Origin: JAMCRM01 sp041685075
GTDB lineage: Bacteria; Acidobacteriota; Terriglobia; Bryobacterales; Bryobacteraceae
Length of the DNA stretch: 8,374 nt
NCBI GenBank assembly: GCA_041685075.1
Contig: JAWLGN010000240.1
Coordinates: 1 to 8,374, forward strand
Reading direction: 5' to 3'
Shown piece by piece: positions 1-6,030 of this stretch (position 1 is its first letter; the number at the start of each line of letters is the position of its first letter). Below the pieces are notes generated by a model that saw only the letters and a program-made list of their open reading frames with translations, had not been told where the DNA came from and made no database searches. The position numbers were made by a program, and so were the translations under genes.

Positions 1-486
1 AGCCTGGGGTTTACCCTGACGGGCGCGCAGATCTGGAACCAGTGGGCGGAGCTGTGCTGCGGCTGCGGACTGTGCACGCTGTACGCCTGTCCGGAAGATC
101 TGTACCCGAAGGAAGCCTGCGACCAGGGGAAGGCCGACCGGCGCGCGGCGGGAATGCGGTTCACACAGGAGCGTCCCGTGGAGGTGCACCCGATGAAGGA
201 GTACCGGCGGGTGCCGCAAAGCCAGTTGCGGCGGCGGCTGCGCATTGAGGAATACGACGTGGAGACGCCCTACGACGCGGCGGAGCTGGAGCCCGCGACG
301 GTGCGGATCCGGATGCGGCAGCACGCGGGAGTGCCGGCGGCGCCGGTGGTGGCAGCCGGGCGGCGGGTGAAACGCGGGCAGGTGGTGGGACGGGTGGAGG
401 AGAGCGCGCTGGGAGCGCCGGTGCACGCGAGCATCGACGGCAAAGTGCGGGAAGTGAACCCCGAGTACATCGAAATTACGGCTTGA
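1..486 (+). CDS. pduS: PduS-like Fe-S/flavin oxidoreductase of a bacterial microcompartment (C-terminal part)
   Basis: The gene is open from the first base, so its start and N-terminal portion lie outside the window; 161 residues remain. Near the visible start is a Cys-rich motif, CCGCGLCTLYACPEDL (C19, C20, C22, C25, C30, each counted from base 1), which fits a CxxCxxCxxxxCP ligand set for a [4Fe-4S] cluster, followed by C39. Residues about 110-160 form a barrel-sandwich (lipoyl-like) segment with VKRGQVVGRVE and APVHASIDGKV. Known PduS proteins have an RnfC/Complex I 51-kDa-like NADH-flavin part, a di-[4Fe-4S] region and then such a sandwich domain, so the order matches the PduS C-terminus. 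In the Pdu system PduS is a cobalamin reductase that binds the shell protein PduT. The next gene here is a PduT homologue starting 2 nt after this stop, which strongly supports the call. Whether this protein reduces cobalamin or recycles another redox carrier cannot be told from this fragment. Confidence 0.85.
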   Translation, partial: SLGFTLTGAQIWNQWAELCCGCGLCTLYACPEDLYPKEACDQGKADRRAAGMRFTQERPVEVHPMKEYRRVPQSQLRRRLRIEEYDVETPYDAAELEPATVRIRMRQHAGVPAAPVVAAGRRVKRGQVVGRVEESALGAPVHASIDGKVREVNPEYIEITA

Positions 487-488
487 AG

Positions 489-1040
489 ATGGCGAAGAAT
501 TCCATAGGACTGATTGAATTGAGCAGCATCGCCTCGGGCTTCGGCGCCGCGGACGCCATGCTGAAGGCCGCCGATGTGGAGATGCTGCTGGCCCGGACCA
601 TCTGCTCGGGGAAGTACATGGTAATGGTGCGGGGAGACGTGGCGGCGGTGGAGGCAGCCGTTGCGGCGGGCATTCGGACGGGCGGCTTTGGAGTGATCGA
701 CAGCTTCGTGATTCCGAATCTTCACGAGTCGGTCTTTCCGGCGATCAGCGGGACGAACCCGGTGAGCCGGATGGAGGCGCTGGGGATTGTGGAATCGTTC
801 TCGGTGGCCTCCCTGATCGAAGGCGCAGATGCTGCGGTGAAGAGTGCCAGCGTGGAGCTGATCGAACTGCGGCTGGCGATGGCGCTGGGGGGGAAAGCGT
901 TTGTGACCCTGACGGGCACGGTGGCGGCGGTCGAGGCGGCGGTGGAGGCGGGAGCCCGGGTGGTGGCCGGAAAGGGACTGCTGGTGAACAAGATGGTGAT
1001 TCCGTCGCCGCGGCCGGAGTTGCTGCATGAAATGAGATAA
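489..1040 (+). CDS. pduT: PduT-like trimeric BMC shell protein with two BMC domains and an Fe-S cysteine
   Basis: This 183-residue protein contains two tandem BMC domains, roughly residues 5-88 and 95-180. The first opens with IGLIELSSIASGF and the second with ALGIVESFSVASLIEGADA, both typical BMC strand-helix starts. The pattern closely follows Salmonella PduT, including RTIC-x-GK and the linker PNLHESVFPAISG. C39 is the only cysteine in the protein and aligns with PduT Cys38, which in the trimer supplies ligands for a [4Fe-4S] cluster at the pore. The expected role is a shell facet protein passing electrons between the lumen and a PduS-type reductase. A TTG at 483 could add two residues and overlap the upstream stop, but the ATG at 489 gives the conserved N-terminus MAKNSIGLIEL and is preferred. 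No strong Shine-Dalgarno sequence is seen, so translation is probably coupled to pduS. The two domains share a near-identical segment (VAAVEAAVAAG and VAAVEAAVEAG). Confidence 0.93.
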   Translation: MAKNSIGLIELSSIASGFGAADAMLKAADVEMLLARTICSGKYMVMVRGDVAAVEAAVAAGIRTGGFGVIDSFVIPNLHESVFPAISGTNPVSRMEALGIVESFSVASLIEGADAAVKSASVELIELRLAMALGGKAFVTLTGTVAAVEAAVEAGARVVAGKGLLVNKMVIPSPRPELLHEMR

Positions 1041-1096
1041 GCCGAACTGACGTTGGCCCGCCGGCTGAATCCCGCGCCACGTGTCCGCGGCCAGAG

Positions 1097-1105
1097 TGTT
1101 ATACT
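1097..1105 (+). promoter_or_regulatory. Candidate extended -10 promoter for the yacL-ispD-ispF unit
   Basis: The sequence TGTTATACT has the TGn extension followed by TATACT, a one-mismatch match to TATAAT. No convincing -35 box sits 16-18 nt upstream, as expected for an extended -10 promoter. Transcription would begin near 1112 and give a leader of about 30 nt before the ATG at 1141. The site lies in the 100-nt gap after the BMC gene, which fits a promoter separating the two operons. It is a motif call only. Confidence 0.45.
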
Positions 1106-1140
1106 CTTGACGCAGCGCGAGTCTCCTCTGGGGTGCATTC

Positions 1141-2226
1141 ATGATCGATTTGACGCTGGTTCGCATCATTTTCATTCTCGTATTAGGTGTTTCCGGATTT
1201 TTCGTGCAGGGTTCCGAGGCCGGTCTGACCGCGCGCCTTCTGGGCGCCGGGGCAGGCGTTGCGGTAGGGGCCGCCATCATCTACTTCGAGATCCGCCTGG
1301 ACCGCATCAGTTTGAAGCGGCTGATCGGCGCGGCGGCGGGTTCGGTGCTGGGCATCTTCGGCGCTTTCCTGATGGCGCTGGTGCTCCAGCAGGCCAACGT
1401 ACCGGGCTACGTACAGGTGGCCATCCTGCTGTGGATGACCTACGTGGGACTGGTCGTGGGAGCCAAGAAGGGCGATATGCTGAATCTCTCCGCGCTGGGC
1501 GGGGTTTTCGGCGTGGAGAAAAGCTCGAAGAAGAGCTTCAAGATTCTGGACACCAGCGTCATTATCGACGGACGGATCGCCGATATCGCGGAGACGGGTT
1601 TTTTGGACGGCGTGCTGGTGATCCCGCAGTTTGTGCTGCGTGAACTGCAGCTTGTGGCCGATTCCGCGGATTCGATGAAGCGCAACCGGGGGCGGCGCGG
1701 GCTGGACATCCTGCAGCGCATCCAGAAGATGGTCCACTTGAACGTGCAGATTGTGGAGGACGATTTCCCCAACGTGCGCGACGTGGACATGAAGCTGATC
1801 GAGCTGGCGAAGATTTACGACTGCAAGATCATCACCAACGACTTCAACCTGAACAAAGTGGCGCAGCTTCACGGGGTGGAGGTGCTGAACATCAACGAGC
1901 TGGCCAACTCGTTGAAGCCCATCGTGCTGCCGGGCGAAGTGATGCGTGTCTTCGTGCTGAAGGAAGGCAAGGAGTACAACCAGGGGGTGGCGTACCTGGA
2001 CGATGGGACGATGGTGGTGGTGGACAACGCCAAGAAGATGATCTCGAAGACCATCGATATTTCGGTGACCAGCGTGTTGCAGACGACGGCTGGGAAGATG
2101 ATCTTCGGCAAGTACGACGAGCGGATGCACGCGGCGGCGGCGAGCGGCGAAAAGCACGAGCGCCCGCCGCGGAACCGCCCGCCGGATCCGATCGTCAGCA
2201 CCGAGAGATCCACGGTAGAATCGTAA
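1141..2226 (+). CDS. yacL: Membrane-anchored PIN-TRAM domain protein, YacL family
   Basis: The protein has 361 residues. Four hydrophobic segments occupy about residues 5-23, 29-49, 60-83 and 87-107. A PIN nuclease-like domain follows from about 133 to 255, with the acidic residues expected of the fold: D137 (KILDTSVIIDGR), E168 (LRELQ), D214/D216 (VRDVDMKLIEL) and D234 (ITNDFNLN). The family-typical RGRRGLDIL is at 183-191. A TRAM-type RNA-binding domain covers about 256-325. The tail is charged and proline-rich, probably disordered. YacL proteins are widespread and poorly understood; the PIN and TRAM parts suggest RNA binding or cleavage at the inner membrane face, but no substrate can be named. 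In Bacillus subtilis yacL also precedes ispD and ispF, as here. The ATG start is supported by GGGG at 1130-1133, 7 nt upstream, and by the hydrophobic N-terminus. Confidence 0.92.
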   Translation: MIDLTLVRIIFILVLGVSGFFVQGSEAGLTARLLGAGAGVAVGAAIIYFEIRLDRISLKRLIGAAAGSVLGIFGAFLMALVLQQANVPGYVQVAILLWMTYVGLVVGAKKGDMLNLSALGGVFGVEKSSKKSFKILDTSVIIDGRIADIAETGFLDGVLVIPQFVLRELQLVADSADSMKRNRGRRGLDILQRIQKMVHLNVQIVEDDFPNVRDVDMKLIELAKIYDCKIITNDFNLNKVAQLHGVEVLNINELANSLKPIVLPGEVMRVFVLKEGKEYNQGVAYLDDGTMVVVDNAKKMISKTIDISVTSVLQTTAGKMIFGKYDERMHAAAASGEKHERPPRNRPPDPIVSTERSTVES

Positions 2227-2230
2227 GTCC

Positions 2231-2962
2231 ATGAAGATAGCGGTAATTATTCCGGCCGCGGGGCTGGGGACCCGTATGGGCCGCTTCTCCGCCGAGCGCG
2301 CCGGCACGAGCCGGAAGCAGTTCATGCTGCTGGAAGGCGCCCCCATACTGCTGCACACCGTGAGGAAGTTCGCGGCCTCGGACCGGGTGAGCGAGATCGT
2401 GGTGGCGGTGCGTGCCGAGGACCTGGCCTGGGTCGAGGAGATGCTTGCGGACGAGGTGCGAGGCAAGCGGCTGCGGGTTGTGGAGGGCGGCAACAGCCGG
2501 CAGGAGTCCGTGGAGAACGGGCTGAATGCGCTGGAGCCGGATACGGACCTGGTGGCGGTACACGACGCGGTGCGGCCGTTCATCGACCTGGAAACCATGC
2601 ACAACGTCTTCGACCAGGCGGCGGTTTCGGGCGCGGCCATCGTGGGGGTGGTTCCGGTGGACACGGTGAAGCAGGTGATCCGTGCGCCGGAGACGGGAGC
2701 CAGGGTCCGGGGCACCATCCCGCGGGAGAAGCTGGTGCTGGCGCAGACGCCACAGGTGTTCCGCTACAAGTTGCTGCGGGAAGCCTTCGCGGCGGCACGG
2801 CGGGACGGTTTTGTCGCCACCGACGAGTCCAGCCTGGTGGAGCGGATGGACCAGGTGGAGGTGAGCGTGGTGCTGGGGACCGACCGCAACATCAAGATCA
2901 CCAAGCCGGGCGATATGGACCTGGCGCGCCTGTTTCTGCAACAGGAGACCGCCCGGACGTGA
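2231..2962 (+). CDS. ispD: 2-C-methyl-D-erythritol 4-phosphate cytidylyltransferase
   Basis: IspD transfers CMP from CTP to MEP in the cytosolic MEP pathway of isoprenoid synthesis. The 243-residue protein begins with the nucleotide-binding loop PAAGLGTRMG (R15) and K29 in RKQF. Later motifs are GGNSRQESVENGL (87-99), VHDAVRPF (110-117), VDTVKQV (143-149), LAQTPQVF (170-177) and NIKITKPGDMDLA (220-232), matching E. coli IspD in order. Residues equivalent to the catalytic Arg20 and Lys27 of E. coli are present, but 14 positions apart rather than 7, so the catalytic loop carries about seven extra residues (RFSAERAGTS). The ATG lies 4 nt after the yacL stop with no clear Shine-Dalgarno sequence, implying translational coupling. 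The stop overlaps the ispF start. Confidence 0.96.
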   Translation: MKIAVIIPAAGLGTRMGRFSAERAGTSRKQFMLLEGAPILLHTVRKFAASDRVSEIVVAVRAEDLAWVEEMLADEVRGKRLRVVEGGNSRQESVENGLNALEPDTDLVAVHDAVRPFIDLETMHNVFDQAAVSGAAIVGVVPVDTVKQVIRAPETGARVRGTIPREKLVLAQTPQVFRYKLLREAFAAARRDGFVATDESSLVERMDQVEVSVVLGTDRNIKITKPGDMDLARLFLQQETART

Positions 2963-3444
2963 GGGAGTACCGGACGGGGCTGGGCTGGGACGTGCACCGC
3001 CTGGCAGCCGGACGCCCTCTGATTCTGGGCGGGGTGAGGGTGCCCGCCGAGGCCGGCTGCGAGGGGCACTCCGACGCCGACGTGCTGGCCCACGCGATCA
3101 CCGATGCCCTGTTGGGCGCCGCCGCCCTGGGGGACATCGGGATGCACTTCCCCGATAGCGATCCGCGCTGGAAGGACGCCGCCAGCACGGTGTTCCTGGA
3201 GCATGCGCGCGGCCTGCTGGAGGCGGGCGGCTGGCGGATTGCGAACATCGACTCGACCGTGATCCTGGAACGGCCCAAGCTGAAGGGCTACCGGACGGCG
3301 ATCCGGGAACGGCTGGCCGGCGTGCTGGGGCTGCCGGTGGACTCGGTCTCGGTGAAGTTCAAGACGGCCGAGAAAGTAGGGCCGGTGGGGGAAGGGCGCT
3401 CGGCCGAGGCGCAGGCCATCGCCACTATCGCGCGCGAGCGGTAG
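2959..3444 (+). CDS. ispF: 2-C-methyl-D-erythritol 2,4-cyclodiphosphate synthase
   Basis: IspF cyclises CDP-ME 2-phosphate to MEcPP with release of CMP, in a homotrimer with a zinc at each active site. This 161-residue protein has the usual family length. It carries GLGWDVHRL (ligands D11 and H13), EGHSDADVLAHAITDALLGA (third ligand H45), GDIGMHFPDSDPRW and the C-terminal VKFKTAEKVGPVGEG, equivalent to VKATTTEKLG of E. coli. The threonine next to the catalytic region is retained, though the neighbours differ. The start is GTG within a GTGA overlap (2959-2962) with the ispD stop. AGGAG at 2943-2947, 11 nt upstream, supports it. The substrate made by IspD passes through IspE, which is not in this window, before reaching this enzyme. 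Confidence 0.96.
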   Translation: MREYRTGLGWDVHRLAAGRPLILGGVRVPAEAGCEGHSDADVLAHAITDALLGAAALGDIGMHFPDSDPRWKDAASTVFLEHARGLLEAGGWRIANIDSTVILERPKLKGYRTAIRERLAGVLGLPVDSVSVKFKTAEKVGPVGEGRSAEAQAIATIARER

Positions 3445-3458
3445 CCGGGACCGGCTAC
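3441..3458. terminator. Palindrome joining the two convergent stop codons; possible bidirectional terminator
   Basis: GTAGCCGGGACCGGCTAC is a perfect 8-bp inverted repeat with a 2-nt centre. The TAG of ispF (3442-3444) is in the left arm and the TAG of the opposing peptidase gene (3457-3455) is in the right arm. As RNA a loop of four or more bases would form, leaving a GC-rich stem of about 6-7 bp. No T-run follows on either side, so it is not a classic intrinsic terminator. It could still end or stabilise both transcripts. Confidence 0.4.
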
Positions 3459-5077
3459 TTCACCCCGCTCTTCCGGCGCGCTTCCAGAAATTCATCCCCG
3501 GGATTCCAGGTGGGCAAGACGTCCTGGTTGGCGGCGTCGATGGCGATGAGCATGCCGAAGCGGGCGATCTGCGCCAGGCCGGAGAAGTCCCAATCCTCGC
3601 GGTACTCGTCGGAAGGCTGGTGGTAGTGGCGGGTGTTGAACTCGCTGAAGATCTTCCGGCCAAAGTCCGCGGGCTTGCCGAGGAAGTCGGAGCCGGCGTC
3701 GACGGTAAAGGCGGGGATCCCGACCTTGGCGAGGGAGAAGTGATCGGAGCGGTAGAAGATGCCCTGCTCGGGGCGGGGGTCGGGCTTGATGGTGAGGTTC
3801 ATGCGGCGCGCGGCGGCCTCGACGACAGGGCGGAGGGTGGTGCGCTCGGAGCCGGTGACCACGACGTCGCTGGTGCGGCCGAGGGGGTGGATGGCGTCGA
3901 AGTTGAGGGCTACGGCGGTTTTTCCGGGCGGGAAGATGGGGTTGGCGGCGTAAAACTCCGAGCCGCGGAGGCCGCCTTCTTCGGCGGTGACCGCGAGGAA
4001 TAGCGCGGAGCGGCGGGGTTTTTGGGGTAGCTCGGCCCAGGCGCGCGCGAGTTCGACCAGGATGCCGCAGCCGGTGGCGTTGTCGACGGCGCCGTTATAG
4101 ATGGAGTCGCCGTTGACGGCCGTGCCGATTCCCAGATGGTCCCAGTGGGCGGTGAAGAGGACGACCTGGTCTTTGAGGGCCGGGTCGCTGCCGGGGATGA
4201 GGGCGGCGACGTTGCGGGTCTCGATCTGCCGTATCTTGCTGGGGATGGCGGCGCGGATGCGGATGCCCAAGGGGATGGGTTGGAAGCCGCGGGAGCCGGC
4301 GGCGCGGAGCAGGGCGTCGACGGATTGGCCGGAGAGCGATAGAAGGCGTTCCCCGGCTCCACGGGTGACCCAGCCGGCGAAGACGAGGGCGGTCTCGTTG
4401 GGCTGGAGCTTGACGTAGGGATTTTCGCGGCCCCAGGAGCTGCGCACGACGTCCCAGCCGTAGCCGGCGGTTTCATCGGTGTGGATGATGATGGCGGCGA
4501 TGGCGCCCCGGCGGAGGGCTTCCTCGTACTTATAGGTCCAGCGGCCGTAGTAGGTGAGGGCGGGGCCGCCGAAGAAGGCGGGGTCCGTGGAGGGGGGCTC
4601 GTTGGTGAACAGGACGACGACTTTGCCGCGGACGTCGGTGTTTTTGTAGTCGTCCCAGTTGAACTCGGGAGCGGTGATGCCGTGTCCGACGAAGACGGCT
4701 TCGGCGTCGAGGCCGGCCTGGGGCTGCTGGCGATGGTTGATCCCGACGAAATCGTCTGTCCAGCGGAAGGAGACGGTTTTGCCCTGCCGGACGGCGCTGA
4801 GGGTAGCGGTGGGTTCGGTCTCGACGCCGGTTAGGGTGACGTTCTGGAACCAGGTGCCGTTGTCGCCGCCCGGCTGTGCGCCGGCAAGCGCAAAAGCGGT
4901 AGCCAGGTACTCGGTGGTGAGCCGGCCGCCACGGACCCCTACGCCGCGGCCTTCCAGGAGGTCGCTCGAGAGGAACTTCACGTGGGCCCGGATGCGGGGG
5001 GCGGAAATCTCCTGGGCGGGGAGGCCGCAGGCCAGGACGGAAGCGATCACGCAGAACCTGATGCACGCAGTCGTCAT
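3455..5077 (-). CDS. Secreted M28-family zinc aminopeptidase with PA-like insert
   Basis: The protein has 540 residues. Its N-terminus is a signal peptide, probably cut after LPA near residue 21; a lipoprotein site at VLAC is less likely because Leu is unusual at that position. Residues about 120-260 resemble a protease-associated (PA) region (VFVGHGITAPEFNWDDY, DVRGKVVVLFTNEPP, GAIAAIIIHT). The catalytic domain, about 290-515, carries the M28 zinc set: H311 in TAHWDHLG, D332 in NGAVDNATGCG, catalytic E366 and ligand E367 in VTAEEGGLRGSEF, D394 in LNFDAIHPLG, and H486 in HYHQPSDEY. All are intact, so it should be an active di-zinc exopeptidase in the periplasm or outside the cell. The exact substrate is unknown; glutaminyl-cyclase-like activity is less likely with a full ligand set. 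It stands alone on its strand. A GAGGG 13 nt before the ATG is a distant Shine-Dalgarno candidate. Confidence 0.92.
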   Translation of the reverse strand: MTTACIRFCVIASVLACGLPAQEISAPRIRAHVKFLSSDLLEGRGVGVRGGRLTTEYLATAFALAGAQPGGDNGTWFQNVTLTGVETEPTATLSAVRQGKTVSFRWTDDFVGINHRQQPQAGLDAEAVFVGHGITAPEFNWDDYKNTDVRGKVVVLFTNEPPSTDPAFFGGPALTYYGRWTYKYEEALRRGAIAAIIIHTDETAGYGWDVVRSSWGRENPYVKLQPNETALVFAGWVTRGAGERLLSLSGQSVDALLRAAGSRGFQPIPLGIRIRAAIPSKIRQIETRNVAALIPGSDPALKDQVVLFTAHWDHLGIGTAVNGDSIYNGAVDNATGCGILVELARAWAELPQKPRRSALFLAVTAEEGGLRGSEFYAANPIFPPGKTAVALNFDAIHPLGRTSDVVVTGSERTTLRPVVEAAARRMNLTIKPDPRPEQGIFYRSDHFSLAKVGIPAFTVDAGSDFLGKPADFGRKIFSEFNTRHYHQPSDEYREDWDFSGLAQIARFGMLIAIDAANQDVLPTWNPGDEFLEARRKSGVK

Positions 5078-5187
5078 AGATGCCGGAAAGCCCTCACAGC
5101 CTTGACATTAGCATAGGCCGGGCAGATTCGAGAGTGAGCGGGAAAGAGCGGGTTAGCCACGCAGGCGTTGCGTATTCAAACAGGCAT

Positions 5188-5203
5188 CCAGACCTAGTAC
5201 TGG
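5188..5203. repeat. Imperfect palindrome in the divergent spacer, possible operator
   Basis: CCAGACCTAGTACTGG matches its own reverse complement at 12 of 16 positions and is centred on CTAG. It lies between the divergently transcribed peptidase and PEP-CTERM genes, about 27 bp upstream of the candidate -35 box. A dimeric regulator could bind here, but a chance match is quite possible. Confidence 0.2.
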
Positions 5204-5229
5204 TGGTTCGCAATATAGTATCTCTTTCA

Positions 5230-5259
5230 TTGACAGGTGGAAAATCCGGGTGATAGGCT
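5230..5259 (+). promoter_or_regulatory. Candidate sigma-70 promoter for the PEP-CTERM gene pair
   Basis: A perfect -35 box, TTGACA (5230-5235), is followed after 18 nt by TAGGCT (5254-5259), which keeps the three most conserved -10 positions. Transcription would start near 5266, leaving a leader of about 31 nt before the ATG at 5297. The whole divergent spacer is more AT-rich than its surroundings. An alternative -10-like TATAGT at 5214-5219 has no matching -35 box. Confidence 0.45.
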
Positions 5260-5296
5260 CGATGCGTAGCACAGTTCAACTTAGGATCTGATTATC

Positions 5297-6016
5297 ATGT
5301 TTCGTCCATTCAGGGCCTTAGTGGCGTTATCGATTGGATGTTTGGGATGGGCCGGAATGGCGAGTGCCGGCCCGCTGAGTTGCGTGGGCAACGTGTGCAC
5401 GACGTCTGAGGAGCTCATCGGCTTATCCACCGATAGCTTCTTCAGCAATCTTGCGAAGTTCGACAGCGATTTGGGACCGCTTACGGGCATTACCATCACG
5501 CTAAGCGGGACCGCCGATCTCGACGGCGAAATCACCCCGAAGGAAGGAGTGTCGACAGCTCGCGCACACGGCGATTTCGGCGCCCAGTTGTCGGTGACCC
5601 TGCCAACGAACGAATCCATCCTCATTTTTCCCGCCATCCGGGTGGATTGGGATTACCCCGACGATGGTCCAAATTATCGCTTGATGGGCACGCCCTTCGA
5701 CAGCGAACAGTTGGTGCTCACACCACCCTATCTGCCCGTGTTCTCGACGTCTTATAGTTCCACCGGCGAACAATATATCGATCCAATGCAGGCGGTGTTT
5801 GGCGAGGAGTACTTCGGCTCTCTGTTCAATGCCGACTACAGCCCCAACGCCAGCGTGACCTCGACGCTGGCCATCGAATACACCTTTGGGGGCGCCGATG
5901 TACCGGAGCCGGCTACGCTGGTTCTGATCGGTTCCGTGCTCGTGGGGCTGGGCCTGTGGAACAAGCGGCGCGGGGTTCTTTCGACACCACCGGACGGCGG
6001 TTCGGACCGCCTGTAG
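5297..6016 (+). CDS. PEP-CTERM sorting-domain protein, first of a tandem pair
   Basis: The 239-residue protein has a signal peptide, probably cut after MASA at residue 24. The mature part is acidic and beta-rich. At the C-terminus is the PEP-CTERM signal: VPEPATLVLIG from residue 202, a hydrophobic segment about 207-221, then NKRRG. Such signals are recognised by an exosortase, which removes the C-terminal helix and releases or anchors the protein outside the cell, often with exopolysaccharide. No exosortase gene is in the window. The stretch FDSDLGPLTGITITLSGTA (55-73) resembles beta-sandwich domains common in PEP-CTERM proteins and has a counterpart in the next gene. Two cysteines (C29, C34) near the mature N-terminus could pair. 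Unusually, 13-14 residues follow the basic cluster. AGGA at 5283-5286 lies 10 nt before the ATG. Base composition is less GC-biased than in the flanking genes. Confidence 0.88.
   Translation: MFRPFRALVALSIGCLGWAGMASAGPLSCVGNVCTTSEELIGLSTDSFFSNLAKFDSDLGPLTGITITLSGTADLDGEITPKEGVSTARAHGDFGAQLSVTLPTNESILIFPAIRVDWDYPDDGPNYRLMGTPFDSEQLVLTPPYLPVFSTSYSSTGEQYIDPMQAVFGEEYFGSLFNADYSPNASVTSTLAIEYTFGGADVPEPATLVLIGSVLVGLGLWNKRRGVLSTPPDGGSDRL
5996..6011 (+). repeat. Hairpin at the end of the first PEP-CTERM gene
   Basis: GGCGGT-TCGG-ACCGCC is a perfect 6-bp stem with a 4-nt loop. It sits in the last codons of the first PEP-CTERM gene, just before its TAG stop and the Shine-Dalgarno sequence of the second. 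It could affect RNA stability, processing or translation of the downstream gene. No T-run follows, so full termination is unlikely. Confidence 0.4.
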
Positions 6017-6030
6017 TGGGAGTTTGTAGT

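Noticed and set aside
1078..1083. CACGTG palindrome between pduT and yacL
   Set aside because: A 6-bp palindrome is expected by chance in this composition, and the flanking bases are not symmetric.
270..1280. A 336-codon open frame on the minus strand opposite pduS/pduT
   Set aside because: It overlaps the recognisable PduS tail, the BMC protein and the start of yacL. Its translation is low-complexity Arg/His/Pro-rich.
1183..2718. A 511-codon open frame on the minus strand opposite yacL and ispD
   Set aside because: It spans two confidently identified genes and their junction, has a His/Arg/Ser-rich composition typical of antisense frames in GC-rich DNA, and shows no domain motif.
4530..5066. 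Open frames on both strands within the M28 peptidase gene
   Set aside because: All overlap the peptidase, whose zinc ligands and signal peptide are intact. Their translations are biased and motif-free.
5102..5130. TTGACA at 5102 as a second plus-strand promoter
   Set aside because: No acceptable -10 box occurs 16-18 nt downstream, and any transcript would begin far from the PEP-CTERM start.
5956..6030. A longer start for the second PEP-CTERM protein
   Set aside because: It would overlap the first gene by 61 nt and place 25 polar residues before the signal peptide. The ATG at 6031 has a well-placed GGGAG.
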